DNA from: Tubiluchus corallicola
Taxonomy: Eukaryota; Priapulida; Priapulimorpha; Priapulimorphida; Tubiluchidae
Reading direction: 5' to 3'
DNA: 53,286 nucleotides
NCBI GenBank assembly: GCA_030141605.1
Contig: JAQGDQ010002422.1
Span: 1-53,286 of the forward strand
Part shown: in pieces, positions 8,961 to 17,555 of the stretch
Position numbering within the stretch: the first letter of the stretch is position 1
How the letters are laid out: the number at the start of each line of letters is the position of its first letter
Translations under genes and position numbers: made by a program
The notes under the pieces: generated by a model
Told to the model about the DNA's origin: nothing
Databases searched by the model: none
The model's input: only the letters and a program-made list of their open reading frames with translations

Positions 8961-10274
8961 TCAGGAAAGAGACGAAAGCTCTTTCCGCTCATAGTCTCGC
9001 AGCCGCTGAAGAATAAAACCCGCCAAATATAAAGAACCGCAAATTAAAATACGCGCGTTTCCATCCGTATCCGCCGCCGCCGCCACAGCCGCCAGCGGAT
9101 CACTGTAACCCGCTGTATCAAACCCTAAATGACACGCGGAAGAAACAATCTCATTAACAGAATGGCTATTGCTCGATAAAGGAATCTCCGTCCCGAAAAC
9201 AGCCGATACCTTCCCGACAAAATAACTCAGAAACTTCCCAACATCACGATTGCTCAACATCCCAACAACAAGATAAACAGGCCGCTCATCCCAATGTTTC
9301 TCTATATGAGACGATAAAATTTCCGCCGCGGCCTCATTATGCCCCCCATCAAGCCAAAGCTCCTGATCAGGCGAAAGACCAATACACGAAGGTAAAATCG
9401 TCCCGGATAAATTCTCTAAACGAGCCGGCCAACAGACCGATTCGATTCCCTCTTTAAAAATAGCCTCATGCCGACAGGCGCGCATAACTGTCCCACGCAT
9501 AACCGCCATCGCTAAAGCCGCATTCCTATATTGATGCTCCCCTGTTAACGCCATTCCCCGTAAATCAAAATCCATACCCCCAAAAGAAACAGAATGACCC
9601 CTGATACACCAATCCACACCCTCTTGGTAAAACGGAACGGACAACTCGCGCGCTCGCGCGCGCAAGACAGCCAACGCCTCCTTAGACTGAGACGCCGAAA
9701 AACAAGGAACAGATTCTTTCATAATTCCTGCCTTGTTCATCGCTATCTTTTCAAGCGTATTCCCTAAATAAAATTCATGATCCCGTGAAATCGACGTGAT
9801 AACTGTCGCAACCGGAGAGGCAAACACATTGGTCGCGTCCAACAGTCCACCCATGCCCGTCTCCAGCAGTAAAATATCCGCAGGATGACGCGAAAACGCT
9901 AAAAACGCCACCGCCGTCGTTAACTCAAAAAAAGTAACCGACGGATCTATCCCCTTTTCCCGAACCTCATGAGATAAGGCATATAACATCTCATCGGAAA
10001 TCAACGCCCCGTCAAGCCGTATCCGCTCGTTAAAACGCACCAAATGCGGAGATGTGTAAACATGAACCCTGTAGCCTGCAGCCTCTAACATCGAACGCAT
10101 AAAAGCAATGGTCGACCCTTTGCCATTCGTTCCAGCGACATGAATAACCGGTGGACAGCACTTATGCGGATTATCCAATATATCCAATAAATGAAAAACG
10201 CGATCTAAAGAAAAATCCGTCGTAAGCGGATGACCACACGATAAAAATGCCGATATCTCAAAATCCGTCGCCAT
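8961..10274 (-). CDS. folC: Bifunctional dihydrofolate synthase / folylpolyglutamate synthase
   Basis: Adds glutamate to dihydropteroate and then to folates, using ATP, in the cytoplasm. The P-loop GTNGKGST is at residues 48–55, followed by TSPHLVRFNERIRLDG and LLETGMGGLLDATN, which are Mur-ligase-superfamily FolC signatures. The 437-residue length is normal. It lies downstream of accD, the standard accD–folC order of alphaproteobacteria, with 118 bases between them. A perfect 8-bp dyad (GGAAAGAG…CTCTTTCC, 8964–8986) covers the last codons and may help end the transcript. The short T-rich stretch after it makes this only a weak terminator. Confidence 0.96.
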   Translation of the reverse strand: MATDFEISAFLSCGHPLTTDFSLDRVFHLLDILDNPHKCCPPVIHVAGTNGKGSTIAFMRSMLEAAGYRVHVYTSPHLVRFNERIRLDGALISDEMLYALSHEVREKGIDPSVTFFELTTAVAFLAFSRHPADILLLETGMGGLLDATNVFASPVATVITSISRDHEFYLGNTLEKIAMNKAGIMKESVPCFSASQSKEALAVLRARARELSVPFYQEGVDWCIRGHSVSFGGMDFDLRGMALTGEHQYRNAALAMAVMRGTVMRACRHEAIFKEGIESVCWPARLENLSGTILPSCIGLSPDQELWLDGGHNEAAAEILSSHIEKHWDERPVYLVVGMLSNRDVGKFLSYFVGKVSAVFGTEIPLSSNSHSVNEIVSSACHLGFDTAGYSDPLAAVAAAADTDGNARILICGSLYLAGFILQRLRDYERKELSSLS

Positions 10275-10392
10275 ACACTTCTTCCCCTAAGCCGTTTTCG
10301 CTCTCTTATGCTTCAAACTTTCTCACAAAAAACAACCGATAATAGCCGCCAAAGAAAAAAGCACACCCACTTCATTAGATAAAAGACCACCA

Positions 10393-11559
10393 TTAATCCT
10401 CTATAACAATCGTGTCCTCATCCGCATTCTTACGCTTTTTCTTGCCCTCTCTCCTAGGCTCAGCTGGCATATCAGACTCTTTTCCCTTTTCCATCGCTTC
10501 CACAGTTTCCACCATTTCCATCGCTTCCACAGTTTCCGCCACTTCCATCGCTTCCACTTCTTTCGGAGGCAATATCTCTAAAGAATCCACAGCAGGCGTT
10601 AATGACTCTTTCTTCAGCGCGCTCCCTTTCTCTTGCCGCTCCTTCTTCCCAGAAGAGGGCTCTTCTTCCACCGATATATGCCGCTCTTTCTGCTGCGAAA
10701 AAGACTCGCCTTCCTTAGAGGTCAAAGTATGCAAAATACACCCTAAACGATCCTTTAAATCTTTCCGATGAACAACAATATCAACAACACCATGCTCCCG
10801 CAAATACTCAGACCGCTGAAAATTATCCGGCAGCTTTTCACGTATCGTCTGCTCAATAACACGCGCTCCCGCGAACCCAATCGTCGCGCCCGGCTCCGCA
10901 ATCGCAATATCCCCAAGCATCGCAAACGAAGCGGAAACACCCCCCGTTGTCGGATCCGTCAAAATGACAATAAATGGTAAACCCGCCTCCTTCACATTCT
11001 CAACAGCTATCGTCGTGCGCGCCATTTGCATCAACGATAAAATACCCTCCTGCATTCTCGCTCCACCAGAAGAAGGAACAACAATCAATGAACACCCTTC
11101 CGATACCGCACGCTCACTCGCCGCAAGCAATCCCTCACCAACAGCTGTCCCCATCGATCCCCCCATAAAGAAAAAATCAAACGCGGCAACAACAGCCCGA
11201 CTCCCCCCAACAAAACCAACACCAACCTGTAAAGCATCCTGCCGATCCGCTTTCGAGCGCGCGTCCTTCAAACGATCCGTATATCGTCGCAAATCCCGAA
11301 ATTTCAAAGGATCATCCGATACCTCCGGAAGAGAAACATTCTCCCATTCCCCAAAATCAAACAAAGAAGCCAAACGCTTATCCGCCCCTATTCTCATATG
11401 ATAATCACAATGAGCGCAAGCATATAAATGCCGCTCTAAATCCCGATGAAAAATAATCTGACCACACGAATTGCATTTATGCCATAAGTTATCCGGTATC
11501 TCCTTACTTCTTACTAAGCTTTGTAATTTCGGTCTAACTAAATTTTTTAACCAATTCAT
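10393..11559 (-). CDS. accD: Acetyl-CoA carboxylase carboxyltransferase subunit beta, with C-terminal extension
   Basis: Beta subunit of the carboxyltransferase that makes malonyl-CoA for fatty acid synthesis, partner of AccA. The N-terminal zinc ribbon has C29-x2-C32 and C48-x2-C51. The crotonase-like core contains SSGGARMQEG and TDPTTGGVSASFAMLGD. The core ends near residue 290; the remaining hundred or so residues are a low-complexity, acidic and lysine-rich tail. That tail contains a near-tandem nine-residue repeat (VAETVEAME / MVETVEAME) encoded by a 27-bp DNA repeat. Tails of variable length are known in AccD, but the repeat is unusual. In relatives trpA precedes accD; here the upstream neighbour is lapA. 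Confidence 0.96.
   Translation of the reverse strand: MNWLKNLVRPKLQSLVRSKEIPDNLWHKCNSCGQIIFHRDLERHLYACAHCDYHMRIGADKRLASLFDFGEWENVSLPEVSDDPLKFRDLRRYTDRLKDARSKADRQDALQVGVGFVGGSRAVVAAFDFFFMGGSMGTAVGEGLLAASERAVSEGCSLIVVPSSGGARMQEGILSLMQMARTTIAVENVKEAGLPFIVILTDPTTGGVSASFAMLGDIAIAEPGATIGFAGARVIEQTIREKLPDNFQRSEYLREHGVVDIVVHRKDLKDRLGCILHTLTSKEGESFSQQKERHISVEEEPSSGKKERQEKGSALKKESLTPAVDSLEILPPKEVEAMEVAETVEAMEMVETVEAMEKGKESDMPAEPRREGKKKRKNADEDTIVIED
10489..10557. repeat. 27-bp tandem repeat inside accD, about 2.6 copies
   Basis: Units begin at 10489, 10516 and 10543 (the last partial) with the sequence TTCCATCGCTTCCACAGTTT plus seven bases, the last ones differing slightly between units. The period is nine codons, so changes in copy number keep the accD frame. 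It encodes the acidic ETVEAME repeats of the AccD tail. Confidence 0.9.
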
Positions 11560-11747
11560 GCTACCTTATTCCTTTTATCCATAAATTATCGCCAAGCTTC
11601 TATATCAACAACACAATCAGCCTGTACAAAAATAATTATGGCAAACCTTCCCACAAAACGCAACGATTGATCCCCACTAATAGCCACAAAGAAACAACAA
11701 AAACTCTCAACATCCCACCTGTAAAATCCTCAAGAGTGTAAAGCACT

Positions 11748-12029
11748 CTATTTCTCAAGATGGCGCAGGCGCTCAATCTCATGATCTTTCTCTAGAGAAT
11801 CCCTATATAACCGACGGCGCTCGGAACGAATATGACTCCCCGCCTGCCACGCCGAGAATCCTCCCAAAACCACCCCCAAAAACAAACCCAGAAAAACAAG
11901 CAAATATAAAGGAAGATCAAATAAATAACCCCATGGCCATAAAGAAATAGGAATTAATGCAGAATTTGATATCGCAAAATTAATATAAACAACACCAACT
12001 ACCAAAACTAAAATTCTTACTAAACTTCT
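11748..12029 (-). CDS. lapA: LapA-domain (DUF1049) inner-membrane protein
   Basis: Small membrane protein of the LapA family, which in E. coli works with LapB in lipopolysaccharide assembly. Two hydrophobic segments (about residues 5–21 and 38–58) are followed by a charged coiled-coil tail (SERRRLYRDSLEKDHEIERL). The frame is open to a GTG at 12047. The GTG at 12029 is preferred because it gives the typical family start (RSLVRILVLVVGVVYINFAIS) and has GAGGG about eight bases upstream. The position beside ihfB is conserved in alphaproteobacteria, though here pyrF separates them. Confidence 0.85.
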   Translation of the reverse strand, partial: RSLVRILVLVVGVVYINFAISNSALIPISLWPWGYLFDLPLYLLVFLGLFLGVVLGGFSAWQAGSHIRSERRRLYRDSLEKDHEIERLRHLEK

Positions 12030-12256
12030 CACAAAACAAGCCCTCACACCATAAAAATTTCCACCGATATTCTAATGTTATACCAAAAAATCCTTTATAA
12101 AAAGTATCCATTTTCAACAGATAACAACATTTTTAACCTCAACTGACTTTCATTAAAAAAGCATATTTATTATCCTATTTTAAACAATAGACACTAAAAT
12201 AATATAGTATGAATATAAACTATCTTCTTACTTGAAAAAATAAACAGGAAAATAAA

Positions 12257-13102
12257 ATGATACAAAATCCCCCCCTCTCTTTTGATCAAAAAATGAACGA
12301 ATTATCAAAAAAAAGAAGCAGCTTTTGCCTAGGCGTCGATCCTTCCACCGACATCTTAAAAAAATGCGGCCTAGATGACACAATACAAGGGCTGGAAACA
12401 TTCACAAACTCTATACTCGAGTGGATCGGCGCAGAACTCGCCATCGTCAAACCACAAAGCGCGTACTTCGAAAGATTCGGCCACCGCGGGTTAAAAATAC
12501 TCAGCGACTTCATTCGCGAAATGAAACAAAGAGACACTCTCGTTCTTCTCGACGCTAAAAGAGGCGACATCATCACGACAAATGAAGCCTACGCGCAAGC
12601 TACCTTCGATATCGTAAACGGCTATGGAGCCGACGCCATTACCGTCAGTCCCTATCTTGGGTTCGATTCTCTAGAGCCCTTCTTTCACGCCGCTGAAAAT
12701 AACAACGGGAAAATATTCATCGTCGTTGCCTCATCAAACCCAGAAGGCGTAAAAATACAAAATAGCCGCACCTCCGAAAATCTCTCCCTTTCAGAATTCA
12801 TAGCGACCGCTATACAAAAGAGAAATCACCACTCCAACGGAAAAAACCCCTGCGCAGCCGTCATCGGCGCCACAAGAGAGGATGTCTTCCAAACACTCAC
12901 CAGCCAAATAGGAAACAGCTTCATACTCGCACCAGGACTCGGCTCTCAAGGCGCCAGCATCGACGCGCTGAAAACAATCCCTCAGCCAGAAAGACTCATT
13001 CCAACATCTTCCCGATCCGTGCTCTCTCATTGCTCAAAGCAAGAAAACTTCATAACACAGATCAAAATAGAAAAAGAAAAAGCATTCTCTCTAATATTAT
13101 AA
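12257..13102 (+). CDS. pyrF: Orotidine 5'-phosphate decarboxylase, long (subfamily 2) type
   Basis: Final step of UMP synthesis, decarboxylating OMP in the cytoplasm. The catalytic Asp-Lys-Asp group is D99-K101-D104 in LLDAKRGDI. The segments FCLGVDPSTDILKKCGL, DAITVSPYLGFDSLEPF and FILAPGLGSQGAS are typical of the roughly 270–280-residue subfamily 2 enzymes (the mycobacterial type), not the roughly 230-residue form expected in this block of alphaproteobacteria. It is read against all neighbouring genes, between lapA and ihfB, with an AT-rich divergent region upstream. This suggests a replacement or insertion, possibly by transfer. Confidence 0.93.
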   Translation: MIQNPPLSFDQKMNELSKKRSSFCLGVDPSTDILKKCGLDDTIQGLETFTNSILEWIGAELAIVKPQSAYFERFGHRGLKILSDFIREMKQRDTLVLLDAKRGDIITTNEAYAQATFDIVNGYGADAITVSPYLGFDSLEPFFHAAENNNGKIFIVVASSNPEGVKIQNSRTSENLSLSEFIATAIQKRNHHSNGKNPCAAVIGATREDVFQTLTSQIGNSFILAPGLGSQGASIDALKTIPQPERLIPTSSRSVLSHCSKQENFITQIKIEKEKAFSLIL

Positions 13103-13143
13103 GAGCCAACATTCTCTAATGAATAAAAAATAAACCTAACAGT

Positions 13144-13425
13144 TTATAAATGATTTAAAAGACGGTGCATAACCTTACCCGCCCTGAAAACCAATACACG
13201 GCGCTTTGAAACATGCACCGGAGCACCCGTCTGCGGATTGCGACCTATGCGCTCTTGACGCTCTCGAGTGACAAAGGTTCCAAAACCTCTTAACTCCACC
13301 CGATAACCTTCCGCTAGGGAATCTGATATTTTCTGAAATACAGAACGAACAATCGCTTCAATGTCGCTCTGAGGTAAATTTGGATTTTTTTGTGCTATTT
13401 TTAATACAAGTTCAGACCTAGTCAT
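13144..13425 (-). CDS. ihfB: Integration host factor subunit beta
   Basis: DNA-bending HU/IHF family protein that acts with IhfA in nucleoid architecture, transcription and recombination. It starts MTRSELVLKIAQKNP and has the beta-arm signature GRNPQTGAPVHV. The frame is open to 13449, but the ATG at 13425 matches the family N-terminus. It sits 94 bases downstream of rpsA, the classical rpsA–ihfB pairing. If the sigma-54-like promoter at 27 kb is real, IHF could be its bending protein; this is inference. Confidence 0.95.
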   Translation of the reverse strand: MTRSELVLKIAQKNPNLPQSDIEAIVRSVFQKISDSLAEGYRVELRGFGTFVTRERQERIGRNPQTGAPVHVSKRRVLVFRAGKVMHRLLNHL

Positions 13426-13519
13426 TTTATATACTCTTTTTATTACCAATATAATTTTATAAATACAAAAAAAAGAAAGAATCTATTGCCCACAATAGAT
13501 TCTTTCAATCATCATAACT

Positions 13520-15331
13520 TTAAACAGTTTCTTTTTCCTCTTCTTTCTCTTCTATTTTTTCCTCTTCTGAAACCGAATCCGTCGTTTGTGCCGCTTTTTT
13601 CGCTTCTTCCGAAGCTCTCTCTTCCGCAACAGCAACAGCCTTCGCCTTCATCGCCTCACTTAATACATCACCGAGACTCGATCCTCCCTCAGAAGTCGAA
13701 CGAATATCAGCCATGAGTTTTCTCTCTTCCGCAATCTCATAAGCGCGAACAGATAACTGAACAGAACGGCTAGCAGAATCAATATAAGCAATACGCGCCT
13801 CCAGCTTGTCACCAGCCTTAAAACGATCCGAACGCTGCTCTTCCCGAACACGCGACAAATCCACACGGCGTATAAATCCCTGAAAGCCCGACGGAAGCTC
13901 AACATCTAAACCAGCCTCGGAGATATTCACAACAGTAACCTCAACAGAATCACCCTGCTTCAAATTCCCCAACACTTTCTCAAACGGATCATCCGTAAGC
14001 TGCTTGATACCAAGAGAAACACGACCTTTCTCCACATTGATATCCAAAACCTTAACCGTAATTGTATCTCCCTTCTTATAACCAGAAAGAGCCTCCGCTC
14101 CACTCTGATCCCACGAAAGATCCGATAAATGCGCCATGCCATCTATCTCACCAGGAAGACCTATAAAAAGACCAAACTCCGTAATATTACAAATCTGACC
14201 GGCAACCTCACTCCCAATAGGATAATGATTCGCAAACTCTTCCCACGGATTAGGCGTACATTGCTTCAACCCTAAAGAAATCCGCCGCTTGTCCGAATCA
14301 ACATCCAAAACAGCAACCTCAACTTCCTGAGACGTCGAGACAACCTTCGATGTATGAATATTCTTGCGAGTCCAGCTCATCTCCGAAACATGGACAAGCC
14401 CCTCAACACCCGGCTCCAACTCGACAAAAGCACCATAATCCGTAACATTCGTCACACGACCTGTAAACTTGCCGCCAACCGGGTATTTCGCCATAACATC
14501 ACGCCACGGATCAACCTCAAGCTGCTTCATTCCCAGAGAAATACGCTGCGTCTTCTCATCAAAACGAATAACCTGAACATTCACCGGCTGACCAACAGAT
14601 AAAACCTCGCTGGGATGATTAATACGATGCCACGCTATATCCGTAACATGCAACAATCCATCCACACCACCAAGATCTATAAAAGCACCATAATCCGTAA
14701 TATTCTTTATGACACCCTCCAGAATCTTGCCTTCCTGAATCTTCGAAACCAACTCGGCTTTCGCCTCGGAACGAACCTCCTCTAAAATAGCGCGGCGGGA
14801 AACAACAATATTCGAACGGTTTCTCTCCATCTTCAAAATAACAAAAGGCTGCGGAACACCCATAAGCGGCGTTACATCCCGTATAGGACGAACATCAATC
14901 TGACTGCCCGGCAAAAACGCGATAGAACCACTTAAATCAACAGTAAAGCCCCCTTTCACCCGACGGAAAATCGTACCGGTAACACGCTTCCCTTCCTTGT
15001 GAATCTTCTCAAGCTCAATCCACGATTCCTCGCGGCGCGCTTTCTCCCGACTTAACTGAATAAGATCATCCCTGCCTTCATAACGCTCTATAAAAACATC
15101 CACCTTCTCCCCAGAAGAAAGCGTCTTTTCTTGACCAGGGGAATAAAATTCCTTAAGCGGTATACGCCCCTCAGACTTTAAACCAACATCCACAATCGCA
15201 TAATCATCACTAACATTCAAAACCGTACCTGTAACAACACGACCTTCAAAACGCTCATTCTCCGTAAACGATTCTTGCAAAAGATCCGAAAAACTCTCTT
15301 CCTCAAAAGGAAGAACTTCAACTTTTTCCAT
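13520..15331 (-). CDS. rpsA: 30S ribosomal protein S1
   Basis: RNA-binding ribosomal protein that docks mRNA on the 30S subunit. Six S1 (OB-fold) repeats are recognisable from spaced motifs such as DYAIVDVGLKSEGRIPLKEF, DYGAFIDLGGVDGLLHVTD, DYGAFVELEPGVEGLVHVSE and EFGLFIGLPGEIDGMAHLSD. At 603 residues it is slightly longer than most alphaproteobacterial S1 proteins because of a highly acidic Glu/Lys tail (EEEKIEEKEEEKE). cmk lies upstream on the same strand but is separated by a clear terminator, so rpsA has its own promoter in the AT-rich region just before its start. Confidence 0.97.
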   Translation of the reverse strand: MEKVEVLPFEEESFSDLLQESFTENERFEGRVVTGTVLNVSDDYAIVDVGLKSEGRIPLKEFYSPGQEKTLSSGEKVDVFIERYEGRDDLIQLSREKARREESWIELEKIHKEGKRVTGTIFRRVKGGFTVDLSGSIAFLPGSQIDVRPIRDVTPLMGVPQPFVILKMERNRSNIVVSRRAILEEVRSEAKAELVSKIQEGKILEGVIKNITDYGAFIDLGGVDGLLHVTDIAWHRINHPSEVLSVGQPVNVQVIRFDEKTQRISLGMKQLEVDPWRDVMAKYPVGGKFTGRVTNVTDYGAFVELEPGVEGLVHVSEMSWTRKNIHTSKVVSTSQEVEVAVLDVDSDKRRISLGLKQCTPNPWEEFANHYPIGSEVAGQICNITEFGLFIGLPGEIDGMAHLSDLSWDQSGAEALSGYKKGDTITVKVLDINVEKGRVSLGIKQLTDDPFEKVLGNLKQGDSVEVTVVNISEAGLDVELPSGFQGFIRRVDLSRVREEQRSDRFKAGDKLEARIAYIDSASRSVQLSVRAYEIAEERKLMADIRSTSEGGSSLGDVLSEAMKAKAVAVAEERASEEAKKAAQTTDSVSEEEKIEEKEEEKETV

Positions 15332-15448
15332 TCATTATATTCCTTTGTAATATAGTATAATTTTCCTGCCAATCGGTTTTATCCAATGGTCTTAAAAAAC
15401 AATTTTTCTCAACGTAAATTTATTTAAAAACCCACAAAAACCAGTTTT

Positions 15449-15479
15449 AAAAAAAAAATATAGGCTCATCAAGCCCATA
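15449..15479 (-). terminator. Rho-independent terminator between cmk and rpsA
   Basis: Read on the minus strand, an 8-bp stem (TATGGGCT / AGCCTATA, one G·U pair) with loop TGATG runs straight into nine T residues. It ends the cmk transcript before rpsA. Confidence 0.85.
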
Positions 15480-15653
15480 CCACTATAAAAAAAAATAAAA
15501 AAAACTTCAACATCTTTAATTTACTTGATCGCAGAAAGAAAAAACACCCCCATAATCTTATGGCGATGTCCCACAACCCAATAGCCCTTGAAATCCCCCA
15601 TTATAAGCAGATCTCAAGAGCAGTAAATCTCACGATAATGAAAAACACCCTCT
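15480..15653. other. AT-rich spacer between cmk and its terminator
   Basis: Part of the roughly 320-base stretch between rpsA and cmk. No open frame with a ribosome binding site, and no tRNA or other structure, was seen apart from the terminator at 15449–15479. Confidence 0.6.
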
Positions 15654-16316
15654 TTAAGCGCGCTTCTCTAAATCACCCTTAACAGCTTTATTCTCTATAA
15701 TTTTTAAAGCGCTTGATAAAACCGATTCTGGATCCAACGTATCCGTAATAATAATATGCGCATCATACGCTGGCTTTAAAGGCGCTACTTTTCGCATGCG
15801 ATCCCGAACATCCCGACGACGTACATCCTCCAAAACAATATTGAAATCCCGCTCAATCCCATGCCCCTTCAGCTCCAACCAGCGACGACGCGCCCGAACC
15901 TCCGGCGACGCCGTGATAAATATTTTCACATGCGCATCAGGACAAATCACCGTCCCAATATCACGCCCCTCCAAAATCGCCCCTTCCTTCCCATCAGGAG
16001 GATGAGAGGCAAAATTACGCTGATAAGAAATCAACGCCTCGCGAATTCTCGGGTAAACACCTATCTTAGACGCAGCTTCTCCAATCTTCTCCTCCTTTAA
16101 ATTCAAAGCTGACAAAATCTGCGGGGTAATCTCCGGAACCAACGCGCAAAGACGATCAACATCCCCCAAAGAAATCGACGAGGATAAAGCCATATAACCA
16201 ATCGCTCGGTATAAAGATCCCGTATCAAGATGAGCATACCCCAATTTGGATGAAAGCTGCTTCGCTAACGTTCCTTTGCCCGCCGCAGCCGGGCCATCAA
16301 TTGCTATAACTACCAT
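15654..16316 (-). CDS. cmk: Cytidylate kinase
   Basis: Phosphorylates CMP and dCMP with ATP in the cytoplasm. The P-loop is GPAAAGKGT at residues 8–16, followed by LDTGSLYRAIG. Later segments EGRDIGTVICPDA and RARRRWLEL carry the nucleotide-binding residues. The 220-residue length is typical. In relatives aroA precedes cmk; here aroA is elsewhere (21040), downstream of pheT. ATG start, with no upstream gene on this strand. Confidence 0.96.
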   Translation of the reverse strand: MVVIAIDGPAAAGKGTLAKQLSSKLGYAHLDTGSLYRAIGYMALSSSISLGDVDRLCALVPEITPQILSALNLKEEKIGEAASKIGVYPRIREALISYQRNFASHPPDGKEGAILEGRDIGTVICPDAHVKIFITASPEVRARRRWLELKGHGIERDFNIVLEDVRRRDVRDRMRKVAPLKPAYDAHIIITDTLDPESVLSSALKIIENKAVKGDLEKRA

Positions 16317-16714
16317 TTCTCTCTATTCTCAACATCGTTTCTCTCTGATTTATATCCCTAAAATCCCTAGAATATATAAAATATTACGGTGTAAAGCTAA
16401 TAAATACTCGGCATAAATAGTCAGTAATAAATCATACCCTTAGCCTATAGTATCGCGAAATCCTTAATCGTACATAAATATTTTATCAAAATTTAAAATA
16501 ATCACTCTCTAATAGAATATATAACTATAGTGTTGGTATAAAACATTTTTTTAATTAATTTTCACCCTATAAAACAAACCATAAAATCACAAAGCCATCA
16601 GTTGCAATCCCACACAATATACAGTATAGTAATGCAAATCATAATAACGGCTCCTCCGGCAGGGCATGCCGCAAAAGCCAAAAAATATCCCTAAACACCA
16701 AGAAAGGAGATAAA
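16317..16714. other. Divergent promoter region between cmk and rpmI
   Basis: AT-rich, with no gene. It carries the rpmI promoter at 16602–16630 and a leader of about 78 bases. The leader holds a GC-rich stretch (GGCTCCTCCGGCAGGGCATGCC) that could fold and serve L20 autoregulation, which is known for this operon in other bacteria; that role is inference here. Confidence 0.55.
16602..16630 (+). promoter_or_regulatory. Sigma-70-type promoter of rpmI-rplT
   Basis: TTGCAA (16602–16607), a 17-base spacer and TATAGT (16625–16630). The predicted start is near 16637. Confidence 0.7.
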
Positions 16715-16909
16715 ATGCCCAAGTTGAAAAATAAATCCAGCGCTAAAAAGCGATTCAGCTTTACAGCCAGCGGAAAAGTAAGATCAAGCGCCGCTTTTCG
16801 AAGCCACTTCCTACGACACCGTTCCCAAAAAATGAAGCGTAAAGCACGCGGGACCATGATTCTATCCCCTGCTGACGCCCGTATCGTTAAAACATACCTT
16901 CGGGGCTAA
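16715..16909 (+). CDS. rpmI: 50S ribosomal protein L35
   Basis: Small basic protein of the large ribosomal subunit, 64 residues. It starts MPKLKNKSSAKKRF and has the conserved SRKKRxxxGT-like segment near residues 37–48 (SQKMKRKARGT). A very good AAAGGAG lies seven bases before the ATG. It is followed after 20 bases by rplT, the universal rpmI–rplT order. infC, often just upstream, is absent. Confidence 0.97.
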   Translation: MPKLKNKSSAKKRFSFTASGKVRSSAAFRSHFLRHRSQKMKRKARGTMILSPADARIVKTYLRG

Positions 16910-16929
16910 TTCTAAGGAGATTATAATCA

Positions 16930-17283
16930 ATGGCTCGAGTTAAAAAAGGCGTCACAAAACACGCACGACATAAAAAAATTCTCAAACTGGCAAAAGGCTA
17001 CCGCGGACGAAGCAAAAATAACTATCGAATCGCTCTGGAACGCGTCGAAAAAGCCCTCCGATACGCCTATCGCGACAGGCGCACAAAAAAACGCGACTTC
17101 AGAAGACTATGGATACAAAGAATCAACGCCGCAGCAAGAGAACACGGATTGACATACTCACTCTTTATTAACGGACTCAATAAAGCCGGAATTAAAGTCG
17201 ATCGAAAAATCCTCGCCGACATGGCCGTCCTAGAACCCAAAAGCTTCGAAGCACTCACACAGCAGGCAAAAGCGCACCTGTAA
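16930..17283 (+). CDS. rplT: 50S ribosomal protein L20
   Basis: 23S rRNA-binding assembly protein of the large subunit, 117 residues. It starts [20 protein letters not shown] and contains [13 protein letters not shown] and [27 protein letters not shown] precedes the ATG. In many bacteria L20 represses its own operon by binding the leader. Confidence 0.98.
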   Translation: MARVKKGVTKHARHKKILKLAKGYRGRSKNNYRIALERVEKALRYAYRDRRTKKRDFRRLWIQRINAAAREHGLTYSLFINGLNKAGIKVDRKILADMAVLEPKSFEALTQQAKAHL

Positions 17284-17333
17284 TTAAGCCGCACGCTTAA
17301 AAAAGATTAGCGAAAATCTTTCAGCTACTTAAG

Positions 17334-17405
17334 TTCCTCCCCTCAAAAAAAAACGGGGGGAGATAAGCCTGCTTTAAAAAGAGCGAGGGTATTTTATACC
17401 CTCGC
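17334..17405 (+). promoter_or_regulatory. Two hairpins between rplT and pheS
   Basis: A C-rich/G-rich stem (CTCCCC at 17337, GGGGAG at 17357) is followed by a perfect 9-bp stem (GCGAGGGTA 17383–17391, TACCCTCGC 17397–17405). Neither is followed by a T-run, so they are not simple terminators. They may stabilise the rpmI-rplT message or take part in pheST control. No phenylalanine-rich leader peptide was found in the 17406–17555 segment. Confidence 0.5.
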
Positions 17406-17555
17406 CAGTAAGCAAACCATAACGCTGTTGTTTGAATTCTTCTAAAAATACTCTATTATAAACCCACACCCTTTTCTTAATAAATAACAGTATCGGCAGA
17501 ATAAACCATCCCCATAAAGGATGCCTCTGAAGATAATAAAGGCTTAAGTAAAAAA

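Noticed and set aside
16528-16550. Second sigma-54-like site (TTGGTATAAAACATTTTTT) before rpmI
   Set aside because: The -12 GC is absent and the -24 element is degraded; a clean sigma-70-type promoter lies downstream.
17337-17405. Hairpins after rplT as classic terminators
   Set aside because: No T-run follows either stem on the plus strand; listed only as structured elements.
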